DNA from: Bdellovibrionia bacterium
GTDB lineage: Bacteria; Bdellovibrionota; Bdellovibrionia; Bdellovibrionales; JAGQZY01
Direction: 5' to 3'
Length of the DNA stretch: 64,000 nucleotides
Assembly (NCBI GenBank): GCA_030424715.1
Contig: JAUHWH010000005.1
Location: forward strand, 1-64,000
Below are positions 16,205 to 24,641 of this stretch, piece by piece. A model generated the notes under the pieces. The model saw only the letters and a list, made by a program, of their open reading frames with translations, was not told where the DNA came from and ran no database searches. The translations under genes and the position numbers were made by a program. Within the stretch, counting starts at the first letter, position 1, and each line of letters starts with the position of its first letter.

Positions 16205-16894
16205 TTAGCGGTTCGCAGTGTTGATGTCGGCACGACTGGCGCGGGTCTCCAAAGGGTTAAATGAATAACTCAACCAGTTGTAAGCTTTTAAGGCCGCCTG
16301 ATTTAAATCATCAGTCAATACCTGCGAGCGATTTGCTAAAATTGAATAGATAAGGAGCGTGGGAATCGCCACGATCAAACCAAAAGCCGTGGTGTTCATG
16401 GCCTCTGAGATACCGTTAGAAAGCAACGTCGCCTTCTCCATAGGGTTGGCGTTACTGACCGCCGCAAAAGATTTGATCATCCCTGTGATCGTTCCAAGCA
16501 GACCAGCCAAGGTGGCCACGTTAGCAATCATGGCTAGAAAGCCCGTACGTTTTTCAATCTGCTCGGTTTCTTCAAGAATGATCTCTTCCATTCGACCTTG
16601 GATTTCATCTTTACCCCCCATGTTCATCGCGGCTTCGGTGCCGGCAGCCACGGTGCGATTGATCGGTTCGTCAGCATTTTGCTGAGTCGCAGTCATAACC
16701 GTTTCAAGGTTGCCCTGTCGGATACCCTTTTCAAAATTCAAGACGTTTCTTTTTTGGGTGGGTTTGCGTCGGATATAAAGCGCCATCACTCTTTCAAGAA
16801 CAATTCCTAGAGCAATAATTTGTAATCCTAGTATGAACCACATCCATACTCCACCTGTTGTAAATGCTTCTGAAAGCGAATTAAAAAAGCTCAC
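16205..16894 (-). CDS. ExbB/TolQ/MotA-family motor channel protein (AglR-like)
   Basis: 229 residues from GTG at 16894, selected because AAGGAGG lies 6 bases upstream; the longer frame to 16927 has no site. Three membrane helices: WMWFILGLQIIALGIVLERV (near the start), FLAMIANVATLAGLLGTITGMI and TTAFGLIVAIPTLLIYSIL. The signatures TLAGLLGTITGMI and the Thr-Thr-Ala-Phe-Gly-Leu motif are diagnostic of ExbB/TolQ. First gene of the minus-strand operon that continues to 6383. The 200 bases upstream contain a possible -10 TAGAAT but no confident promoter. Confidence 0.9.
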   Translation of the reverse strand: MSFFNSLSEAFTTGGVWMWFILGLQIIALGIVLERVMALYIRRKPTQKRNVLNFEKGIRQGNLETVMTATQQNADEPINRTVAAGTEAAMNMGGKDEIQGRMEEIILEETEQIEKRTGFLAMIANVATLAGLLGTITGMIKSFAAVSNANPMEKATLLSNGISEAMNTTAFGLIVAIPTLLIYSILANRSQVLTDDLNQAALKAYNWLSYSFNPLETRASRADINTANR

Positions 16895-17095
16895 GCAATC
16901 CTCCTTAATATGATGGACATGTTTCAAGACTTAAATCCATGCCTTTACTATCTGGAAAAAATCGTCCCATTCACCGGAAAGCCAGTCAAACAAAAGCTTA
17001 ACCGAATTCTAAAGAAGCGTGATCTGTTGTAAGCTTACAGAGCGTGTAAGATGTCTTACTTTTGATTTAAGATTGGAGAGCCCTAGTGTTTTTGA

Positions 17096-17878
17096 TTAAC
17101 GAGCGGTGTCCACATAAAATTGAAAACCCACTTGCACAAAGGGATAAGACCATTGGATGCCTCGTGAAGTGCCATCCTCAAAAACGGCAGTGTCTCCCTG
17201 AGCGTGGCTACCCGCAAAGTTTTCACCGCCTTCACCATAAGCCCACTCACTAGCAAAGCTATAATGATAACCCGCCGTCACAGAGATTGTGGTTGTCCCC
17301 GACATTATGAACTCGGTGGACACGCCCAGCATAACAAAAGGGGCCGCCGCCTTATAAGACTCTGTCAAAGAAGATTGTCCCCCCACTAAACTTTGCCCTG
17401 TTGCGCTAAAACTGTAAGTGTTCTCAATATCCATAAATTGATAGCCGCCGCCAACCAGCAGCTTCCAGAGATAGGTCTTCGTGGAGGAGAGTTGATAATC
17501 AAACTGCAGACTGGGGCCATATGCCATGCCTTCGGAGGCGACAGAAAATAGCTCTGCACCAGCAGCATTAAACCCCTTGCCACCAGTCACCGGATCAAAG
17601 GTATGAACCAACACACCCAATGCCACGCCAAAAGAACCACCACGAAAGTAAACACCGAACTCACCACCATAAACAAAGCTCACTTCATCACCAGAGTTGC
17701 TGGGCGCCGACTGCCACCGATAGGGATCGGCTCCCATGGAGGTGACCCCTGTTCGCAAGTTTACAAAAGGCGCCACACTCTCTTCTTCAAACATAAAAAC
17801 GCGAGCGTGACCGGGATTCACAAAGAGAGACAACAGACCGATTAAAGAGAGGTATTTTAGGTTACGAAGGTGTTCCAT
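17096..17878 (-). CDS. Predicted outer-membrane beta-barrel protein
   Basis: 260 residues from ATG 17878, which begins a signal peptide (MEHLRNLKYLSLIGLLSLFVNPGHA); an upstream extension to 17965 is not signal-like. The mature part is Gly/Ser/aromatic rich with alternating patterns (GGEFGVYFRGGSFGVALGVLVHTF, TYLWKLLVGGGYQFMDIENTY) and ends QVGFQFYVDTAR, consistent with an OmpW/OmpA-like barrel of 8-10 strands. Family not recognised. It is separated from the motor operon by about 200 bases and is divergent from the lipoprotein gene at 18073. Confidence 0.7.
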   Translation of the reverse strand: MEHLRNLKYLSLIGLLSLFVNPGHARVFMFEEESVAPFVNLRTGVTSMGADPYRWQSAPSNSGDEVSFVYGGEFGVYFRGGSFGVALGVLVHTFDPVTGGKGFNAAGAELFSVASEGMAYGPSLQFDYQLSSTKTYLWKLLVGGGYQFMDIENTYSFSATGQSLVGGQSSLTESYKAAAPFVMLGVSTEFIMSGTTTISVTAGYHYSFASEWAYGEGGENFAGSHAQGDTAVFEDGTSRGIQWSYPFVQVGFQFYVDTAR

Positions 17879-18013
17879 AATACTGACAATTCCCTTTGAA
17901 ATTATTTCTTGATCGCTCAACAATATTACAGTTTGAAAACCAGCAAAGATACCCCCATGGCGCAATTCTAGCCCTCAGATCAAAACTGTTTTGCCCTGAA
18001 GCCATTTAACGCG

Positions 18014-18028
18014 TGGCACGATCCTTGT
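18014..18028 (+). promoter_or_regulatory. Sigma-54-like promoter upstream of the Cys-rich lipoprotein
   Basis: TGGCACGATCCTTGT matches the -24/-12 consensus TGGCAC-N5-TTGC with one change (TTGT). The spacing is exactly right, and it lies 45 bases before the lipoprotein ATG. An enhancer site was not identified. Confidence 0.5.
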
Positions 18029-18072
18029 AGTTACTATGGGGTGAAGGATCTAAAAAAAAGGAGATTGGGAAT

Positions 18073-18690
18073 ATGAAAACGAAGCACTCGATGGTTGTGT
18101 TCGCCTGTTTGGCATTACTTATGTCAGGATGTGGTAGCAGCAGCTCTGATGACAACAACAAGCCTCAACTAAAAACAGCGGAACAAGAATATATCGATTT
18201 TTGTGCGAGGAATCCAAGTTCAGAACAATGCAACGACGCCAACGACACAGCTGACGATTTGGGTTTCGGAAACTACTATGGTGGCGGCAACGACGCTGGA
18301 TACGGAGACCCTGCTTTTGGAGGACACCCTTCCGGAGCCGGTTGTGGATACAATGAATGTGAAGTGGCTTACCGCGGAGTGCCTCGGTGCGAATCCATTG
18401 AACACTATCGAGAAGCCAGCTCTAATCAGGTCTCCATGCGCTACGTGAAGCGCCCCAATGGCAAAGAAAAGTTATGGGTCGCCTTCGACAGCGACGAACA
18501 TCGCGAAGTTGAAGGCATCCGCACCGGCGGCGGCAACACAGGCTCTTGTAATTCGGGCCAAGTCCGCGGCACCCGCTGCCAGTCGGACCGTGATTGTCAC
18601 TACTCTGATCAACACGGTTATCGCGTTCGAGCGCAATGCGTCTCGATGGGTGGCGGCCTTCCCTACGGATATTGCCAAGCCATTCACTAA
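18073..18690 (+). CDS. Cys-rich secreted lipoprotein
   Basis: 205 residues with AAGGAG 9 bases before the ATG. The lipobox is LMSGC, followed by a Ser/Asp-rich linker. The mature part has about ten cysteines arranged in pairs (CARNPSSEQC, GCGYNEC, then GSC and RCQSDRDC, and near the end QCVSMGGGLPYGYC) and Gly/Tyr-rich loops, so a disulfide-stabilised surface protein is likely. No known domain recognised. A sigma-54-like promoter precedes it and a strong terminator follows, so it is probably transcribed alone. Confidence 0.75.
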   Translation: MKTKHSMVVFACLALLMSGCGSSSSDDNNKPQLKTAEQEYIDFCARNPSSEQCNDANDTADDLGFGNYYGGGNDAGYGDPAFGGHPSGAGCGYNECEVAYRGVPRCESIEHYREASSNQVSMRYVKRPNGKEKLWVAFDSDEHREVEGIRTGGGNTGSCNSGQVRGTRCQSDRDCHYSDQHGYRVRAQCVSMGGGLPYGYCQAIH

Positions 18691-18732
18691 ACAGCTTTCG
18701 GAGTGGACTTAAATCCCTCCCCAATAAAAAAA

Positions 18733-18759
18733 GCCCCATCCTTGGATGGGTTTTTTTTT
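18733..18759. terminator. Intrinsic terminator after the lipoprotein gene
   Basis: CCCATC-CTTG-GATGGG stem-loop is followed by nine T and preceded by an A run, so it could work in both directions. Confidence 0.85.
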
Positions 18760-18867
18760 GCCTTGAAGCGCCAGCCTTCCGCAATGACTCTGCGCGCACC
18801 CCTCCCTTAGCTACCCATCCCGCCTTTATCCTTATAAATATTGAATGCAAACAAAAAGGGAGACCCT

Positions 18868-20889
18868 ATGCTCGACACCTTTAATTCCAACACCACACCG
18901 GACGGCGCCATTCCATTTGATAAACTCAATAGCAAAGACTTTTCGAATGCCATCGACAAAACCATTGGTTTAGCCCGCACCCGCATCGCTGAAATAGAAA
19001 ATCAATCAAAACCCGATTTCGCTAACACCATTGAAGCCCTTGAACTCGCATCAAAAGAGATGGATCAGGTCACCACTGTATTTTTTAACCTCTACCACGC
19101 CTGCACCGACGCCGAGATCGACCAAGCGGTGGGCCCCGTCTCTGAAAAGCTTGCTGCTTTTGGGAACGACATCCAATTGTCAGAGAAACTTTTTGAAAAT
19201 GTCAAAGCCGTCAAAAATGACGAAGCCAATCTCAAACTCAACCCCGAGCAAAAAAAGCTTTTAGACGAAACCTTTGAGGGATTCGCTCGCAATGGAGCTC
19301 TTTTATCGGAGGCCGACAAAACCAAACTGCGCGAGATCGATCAGCAACTCGCCAGCCTGGGCCCGCAATACAGTCAGAATGTCTTAAAGGCCACCCACGC
19401 CTTCTCTCTCAATATAGAAAACGAAGAGCAGGTGCAGAACCTCCCCGATTCGGTGCAAGCCACCGCCGCCGAAGAGGCCCAAAAAAGACAGCAAAAGGGC
19501 TGGACCTTCACTTTACAAGCGCCGTCTTACATCCCATTTATGAAATACATGAAGGATCGTTCTCTGCGAGAGAAAATGTGGATGGCCTATAATACCAAGG
19601 CCCTTGATGGCGAGTATTCAAACAGAGAGATCTGCCAGAAGATCGCAACTTTGCGAAACACCCGAGCTCAATTGTTGGGCTTCGAGACCCATGCCCACTT
19701 TGTTTTGAAAAAGCGTATGGCAAAAACTCCCGAAAAAGTCTTTCAATTTATTGAAGAACTAAAGGCGCCTTCTTTTGAAGCGGCCAAAAAAGATTTAGCA
19801 CAGCTGCAAAACTTCGTGAAAAACGAGGAGAAAGAAGACATTGAGATTCAACCTTGGGATTTTTCATTTTACTCAGAGAAGCTCAAAAAACATCTGTTCG
19901 ATCTTAATGACGAAGACCTGCGCCCTTATTTTCCAGTGCAAAAAGTAATTCAAGGTGTGTTTCTGCATGGTGAAAAGCTTTATGGTCTCAAATTCGATAA
20001 AGCCGATGATATCCCCACCTACCATGAAGACGTCGAAGCCTACCGGGTGTCTCGAGGCGATCAGCATATTGGCTTGCTCTACCTAGACATGTTCCCTCGT
20101 GAAAACAAAAAATCAGGGGCCTGGATGACCAATTATCGTGAACAAGGCTTTGACGGTGAGTCGGTAAAACGCCCCCATGTCAGCTTAGTCTGCAACTTCA
20201 GCAAACCCACCAAGACGCAACCCTCCCTGCTAACCTTCAATGAAGTTCAAACCTTGTTCCATGAATTTGGCCATGGTCTACACAGCCTGTTGTCGGATTG
20301 TTATTATTCGTCTCTTTCGGGGACCAATGTGCTTTGGGACTTTGTTGAGCTGCCCTCCCAAATCATGGAGAACTGGACTTATGAAAAAGAGTCTCTCGAT
20401 CTGTTCGCCGCCCATTATGACACGAACGAAAAGATTCCTGCTGCACTGGTGCAAAAACTCAACGCATCACGAAACTTTCAAGCTGGCTATGGCTCGCTTC
20501 GACAAATTAGCTTTAGCTTAGTCGACATGACCTGGCACACGGAGATCAAAGGCAAAGATCTCGACCCCGTGGCCATCGAAACTTTAGCCACCGCTGATAT
20601 CCAACTGCTTCCGAAAGTTCCGGGCACTAATTTTTCAGTGGGATTTTCTCATATCTTTGCAGGTGGCTATTCGGCTGGCTATTACAGCTACAAATGGGCC
20701 GAAGTGCTCGATGCCGATGCCTTTGAGGCCTTTAAAGAAAAGGGACTTTTTGACAAAGAAGTGGCCAAGAAGTTTCAATCGGAAGTGCTCTCTCGAGGCG
20801 GTGTTGAAGACCCGGCCATTCTCTATAAAAACTTTCGCGGCAAAGAGCCCAACTCCGCTGCCCTTTTAAAAAGGAGTGGTCTGTCTTGA
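18868..20889 (+). CDS. M3-family zinc oligopeptidase (PrlC/Dcp type)
   Basis: 673 residues from ATG 18868, which has AGGGAGA just upstream. Cytoplasmic thimet-type metallopeptidase that cleaves short peptides. The zinc motif HEFGH is at residues 465-469 within TLFHEFGHGLHSLLS, and the third ligand lies in the downstream VELPSQIMENW segment. The helical N-terminal half (about 1-200) and the substrate-binding region RNFQAGYGSLRQISF are normal for the family. It overlaps the NAD kinase gene by 4 bases (stop TGA inside TTGA), which suggests coupled translation. Confidence 0.92.
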   Translation: MLDTFNSNTTPDGAIPFDKLNSKDFSNAIDKTIGLARTRIAEIENQSKPDFANTIEALELASKEMDQVTTVFFNLYHACTDAEIDQAVGPVSEKLAAFGNDIQLSEKLFENVKAVKNDEANLKLNPEQKKLLDETFEGFARNGALLSEADKTKLREIDQQLASLGPQYSQNVLKATHAFSLNIENEEQVQNLPDSVQATAAEEAQKRQQKGWTFTLQAPSYIPFMKYMKDRSLREKMWMAYNTKALDGEYSNREICQKIATLRNTRAQLLGFETHAHFVLKKRMAKTPEKVFQFIEELKAPSFEAAKKDLAQLQNFVKNEEKEDIEIQPWDFSFYSEKLKKHLFDLNDEDLRPYFPVQKVIQGVFLHGEKLYGLKFDKADDIPTYHEDVEAYRVSRGDQHIGLLYLDMFPRENKKSGAWMTNYREQGFDGESVKRPHVSLVCNFSKPTKTQPSLLTFNEVQTLFHEFGHGLHSLLSDCYYSSLSGTNVLWDFVELPSQIMENWTYEKESLDLFAAHYDTNEKIPAALVQKLNASRNFQAGYGSLRQISFSLVDMTWHTEIKGKDLDPVAIETLATADIQLLPKVPGTNFSVGFSHIFAGGYSAGYYSYKWAEVLDADAFEAFKEKGLFDKEVAKKFQSEVLSRGGVEDPAILYKNFRGKEPNSAALLKRSGLS

Positions 20890-21737
20890 GCCAATATAAA
20901 AAAATTGCCATCATTATTCGTAAAGACACTCCAAAGGCACTGATCGAGGGACAAAAATTAGGTCAGTGGCTCACGGATCAAGGACTTGAGGTTTTCTGCG
21001 AACCTGACACCAATCTGTGCGATGCCTCGAGACAGCTCAAAAATGAAAGTGACTTTGATGATATCGATCTCCTGGTAGTCCTTGGCGGTGACGGCACTTA
21101 TTTACAAGCCATTCGCATGCTCAATGGACGGCAGACTCCCATTGTCGGCGTCAACCTTGGCTCACTGGGGTTTTTAACTGACAATCGCCTGGAACAACTT
21201 TACTCCATGCTGAAAGCAACGTTCGCTAACAAAATGGATAAGCGACCTCGGGCCGTTCTTAACATCAGCATTAACGGCACCCCTGGCCACCTTGCTCTCA
21301 ACGACATGGTTCTCGAAAGAGGGGGCCGCACTCACTTATTGAATGTTGGTATTTATTGCGATGGTCAACTGGTGACAGAAACCAAAGCCGATGGCGTGAT
21401 CGTATCCAGCCCAACGGGTTCGACCGCCTATAATCTCGCTGCAGGAGGGCCCGTTTTGCACCCTGAAGTGAAGGCTATTGTCGTAACGCCGATCTGTCCT
21501 CACAGCCTCACGACCCGCCCCATGATTTTTCCGGACGACCGTGAAATTGAATTTCAAATCATCGGCAACGATCGCGTGGCTCTTTTAACTATTGATGGTC
21601 AAAAGGCTCAAGAGATCGACGCCACCCACCGTTTGACCGTAAAAAGGAACCCAGAGGACCATCATATTATCCGACACCCTACCCATAACTTTTTTAATTT
21701 GCTTCGTGAAAAACTCAAGTTCGGCGAAAGGGACTGA
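20886..21737 (+). CDS. nadK: NAD kinase
   Basis: Phosphorylates NAD to NADP. 283 residues. Start is TTG at 20886 overlapping the TGA stop of the peptidase gene; GGAG lies 9 bases upstream. The GGDGT motif is at 67-71 (VVLGGDGTYLQAIR), followed by NLGSLGFLTD and the second signature SPTGSTAYNLAAGGPV. All residues expected for ATP and NAD binding are present. Confidence 0.95.
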   Translation: MSQYKKIAIIIRKDTPKALIEGQKLGQWLTDQGLEVFCEPDTNLCDASRQLKNESDFDDIDLLVVLGGDGTYLQAIRMLNGRQTPIVGVNLGSLGFLTDNRLEQLYSMLKATFANKMDKRPRAVLNISINGTPGHLALNDMVLERGGRTHLLNVGIYCDGQLVTETKADGVIVSSPTGSTAYNLAAGGPVLHPEVKAIVVTPICPHSLTTRPMIFPDDREIEFQIIGNDRVALLTIDGQKAQEIDATHRLTVKRNPEDHHIIRHPTHNFFNLLREKLKFGERD

Positions 21738-21775
21738 TTGCAAAAGGTCAACTCTCTGAAAATTAGGAGATCAAC

Positions 21776-23461
21776 ATGCTAACGGAACTCAAAGTTTCGC
21801 AATTTGCTATTATCGACAGCATACATATCAACTTCAACCAAGGTTTGAATATCTTAAGCGGTGAGACCGGAGCTGGTAAGTCTATTTTAATTAAAAGCTT
21901 AGCGCTTCTAATGGGCGCAAAGTCATCCCAGCAAGACATCCGCAGCAATAAAGATCGAGCTGTGATTGAAGGTGCCTTTGAGCTCTTCGACCGTAAAGAC
22001 ATCGTAGAAAAATTAGATGAGATGGGCATTGAGTGTAGTGACGAGTCGCTCATTGTTCGCCGTGTCCTGCAAAAAAACGGTAAAAGCAAAGTTTATCTCA
22101 ACGGTCACCTCTCCACGATCACCGATTTACGCAAAATTGTGTTCCCATTGGTTACCATGAGCAACCCAACCGAAGCTCCCCTGGTCGAAATCACAGGACA
22201 GCACGAAAACAAAGACCTGATGTCGCCCCGTTATCAAATGGAAATGCTCGATCAATTTTGTGGCAACCTTGACCTTCGCTATGCCATTCGAGAAAAATTC
22301 GAGCTGCTTAGTGAGCTTGATCAAAAAATCGCACAATTGGAAGCCCGCTCACAACTTCGTGAACAACAAATTGATTTTTTGGAGTTCCAAATTCAAGAAA
22401 TCGAGAACCTCAGTCTTGTCGAAAATGAAGACGAAACTTTGACCTCGCAAATTAGAGAATTGAAAAACAAGGGTCAGTGGGAAGAGTGGATCACTGACTC
22501 CATCGACGTTCTTAATAATTCGGACCACTCCATCCTTGCCAAGATTGGCCGAGTGTTAGCATCCGCTCCCCAGCACTCTTCTCTTGCACCGGTCCTGCAA
22601 CAGCTCAACCAGGCATCCGTTCTCGTTGAGGATGCCGCTTTCACCCTGCAACAGTTGGGTTCGCAAGACTCTGACAGTGATGTCTCACTGGAAGATCTGG
22701 AGGATCGCCTCAGTCGCATTCGTAAATTGCAAAAAAAGTTTGGCGAGAAGGTCAGCGACATTCTCAGCTCGCTGTCGGAGATGAAAACTGAATATCACGA
22801 ATTGACCCACTTATCAGAGACTCTCGATCATTTAGAGTCTGAAAAAAAGGTCATTCTGCAAGACACTCGAGCGCTGTGCTTAAAACTTCGTAAAAAAAGA
22901 ATCACAGGAGCAAAGCTCCTCTCAAAAGAGGTGAATGTGGAGCTTGCCGAACTCAATATGAAGGGTTTGGTTTTTCTTATCGCTGTTGAAGACTTGGATC
23001 AGCCTCTTTCAACGGGCATGGACCGCGTTGTATTTCGCACTCAAACTGGTAAAAAGGACGAGGCTCGTGATCTTTCGAAAGCCGCCAGTGGTGGCGAGTT
23101 ATCGCGAATCTTACTTTCACTCAAGCAAGTCATCGGCGCCAATCAACACCCGCGGACCTTTCTGTTTGATGAAGTGGATACGGGAGTCAGTGGACCCACA
23201 GCCGAAAAGGTGGGAGCTAAATTGAAAAACTTAGCCCTGCACCAGCAAGTGATTTGCGTGACCCATCTACCGCAAGTGGCGTCTTTTGGTGATCATCACT
23301 TTTTTATCGAGAAGCAGCCTACAAAAGACACAGTTGAAATGTCGGTTTCTTTGCTGAGCTCTAAACAACGGGTCGAAGAGATCGCTCGCCTCATCTCAGG
23401 CGAGAAGGTCTCAAAAACAAGTTTGGCCCATGCGAGAAAACTTCTCGAAAATGCCCCGTAG
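21776..23461 (+). CDS. recN: DNA repair protein RecN
   Basis: SMC-like ATPase (561 residues) that acts early in double-strand break repair. Walker A GETGAGKS (29-36), long coiled-coil arms in the middle (about 150-370), ABC signature SGGELSRILLSLKQ (from about 439), Walker B TFLFDEVDTGVSG (about 461-473) and the C-terminal histidine-switch region VICVTHLPQVASFGDHHFF. Length is typical. It lies 38 bases after nadK, and AATTAGGAG lies upstream of the ATG. nadK-recN adjacency is common in bacteria. Confidence 0.96.
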   Translation: MLTELKVSQFAIIDSIHINFNQGLNILSGETGAGKSILIKSLALLMGAKSSQQDIRSNKDRAVIEGAFELFDRKDIVEKLDEMGIECSDESLIVRRVLQKNGKSKVYLNGHLSTITDLRKIVFPLVTMSNPTEAPLVEITGQHENKDLMSPRYQMEMLDQFCGNLDLRYAIREKFELLSELDQKIAQLEARSQLREQQIDFLEFQIQEIENLSLVENEDETLTSQIRELKNKGQWEEWITDSIDVLNNSDHSILAKIGRVLASAPQHSSLAPVLQQLNQASVLVEDAAFTLQQLGSQDSDSDVSLEDLEDRLSRIRKLQKKFGEKVSDILSSLSEMKTEYHELTHLSETLDHLESEKKVILQDTRALCLKLRKKRITGAKLLSKEVNVELAELNMKGLVFLIAVEDLDQPLSTGMDRVVFRTQTGKKDEARDLSKAASGGELSRILLSLKQVIGANQHPRTFLFDEVDTGVSGPTAEKVGAKLKNLALHQQVICVTHLPQVASFGDHHFFIEKQPTKDTVEMSVSLLSSKQRVEEIARLISGEKVSKTSLAHARKLLENAP

Positions 23462-23688
23462 ATCGTTTCGCTGCTGTCTCATAGTGAAACACCGACCTGT
23501 TACATCTTTTGACAGCGGGGTGACGAATTGACGAACCTTTCAGCCAAGACCGGCCCGGGTCGATTATAGCTAACGCCCTCCACTAAACACCTGAAGTTAA
23601 AGACTTTTTCCTTAGAGTATCAGAAGCTTGATCCGCTCTCTTGGCCTCGATGTTGCACCTCTTTAAGGTATCAACAAAGGATTAGAAT

Positions 23689-24633
23689 TTGAAAACACCC
23701 AAGGTCACAGCTATCGCCACACTCATCAGTCTGCTTTTTGTAGCCGCAACGGCAGTTGCCGAGACCACTTCAGCACCTCTTGTGGAATCTTCGAGCCCTG
23801 TGCCTGATGTACAGACCTGCGGAACTCTCAAGACAACCAGCCAAGCGCGCATTCATATTCAAGCCCGGGGGCAGAAATCACGCCACCACTATCCCTCCAA
23901 CAAACTTTTGAACATTGCCCGCATCTCTGGAGATTGGGCTATGGTGGAATGGCCCTCTGGAAGTGGTTGGATCCACAAATCGAAATTTGATGGAGCGAAA
24001 TTTGATTCCGCTAAACAACGCTGTATCAGTGGCATTGCCAACCAGCACCTCTACCCCACTCGAGGGTCTATTGGCTCATCGGGTTCGCTCGACACCGCAA
24101 TAGCTGCACAGACCTCGACAAGCATTCGAGACAATGGATTAACAGATCAGTATAAAATGCTTCGTCGTTTTTACGCCGAAAAGAATCGTAAAGAGCGTTA
24201 TGTCTTTATCAACAAGCTCACCAGGGACCGATCAAAATTCACCACCTATGTGGTCGATATGAAAACCAGCCAGGTCAAAGCCAGCTTTGACTCTCTCCGC
24301 GGGTATGGTGGTATTGGCTGTGGTGGGTCCCAAACACGACCCGGTATCTTTCGTTTGCACTCGACCTCAGGCACCGGTGCCTCTCGCAAACCTTGGTGGG
24401 GTAACAATTTTAAATATCAGGTGATGCAGAACATTGGTGGTCACAGCAAAAAATGGGGTGGTCAAGGCTGCGGACTTAATTCACAAATTGTTGCCCACTC
24501 CAACAAGAACATGCGTGGTCGCTCCTCTAGGGGGCGCCGATTTAGTGCTGGCTGTTTCGTGACTTCTCCCGAAATATTCAAAGAATGGACGGAAAAAGTC
24601 GCTGGAGACGCTCTGATCTATAATGTGAAATGA
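23689..24633 (+). CDS. Exported L,D-transpeptidase-like protein with SH3-like N-terminus
   Basis: 314 residues. TTG start at 23689 with AAAGGA 6 bases upstream. The N-terminus is a signal peptide (MKTPKVTAIATLISLLFVAATAVAE), followed by an SH3-like region (about 40-105; GDWAMVEWPSGSGWIHKSKF). The C-terminal half carries KYQVMQNIGGH, VAHSNKNMRGR (His270) and the catalytic-type motif S-x-G-C (S286-C289), matching the YkuD-related murein L,D-transpeptidase family. Probably acts on peptidoglycan in the periplasm; the exact reaction (3-3 crosslinking, lipoprotein linking or D-amino acid exchange) cannot be told. Convergent with the FHA gene, 8 bases apart. Confidence 0.8.
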   Translation: MKTPKVTAIATLISLLFVAATAVAETTSAPLVESSSPVPDVQTCGTLKTTSQARIHIQARGQKSRHHYPSNKLLNIARISGDWAMVEWPSGSGWIHKSKFDGAKFDSAKQRCISGIANQHLYPTRGSIGSSGSLDTAIAAQTSTSIRDNGLTDQYKMLRRFYAEKNRKERYVFINKLTRDRSKFTTYVVDMKTSQVKASFDSLRGYGGIGCGGSQTRPGIFRLHSTSGTGASRKPWWGNNFKYQVMQNIGGHSKKWGGQGCGLNSQIVAHSNKNMRGRSSRGRRFSAGCFVTSPEIFKEWTEKVAGDALIYNVK

Positions 24634-24641
24634 ATGTGGCA

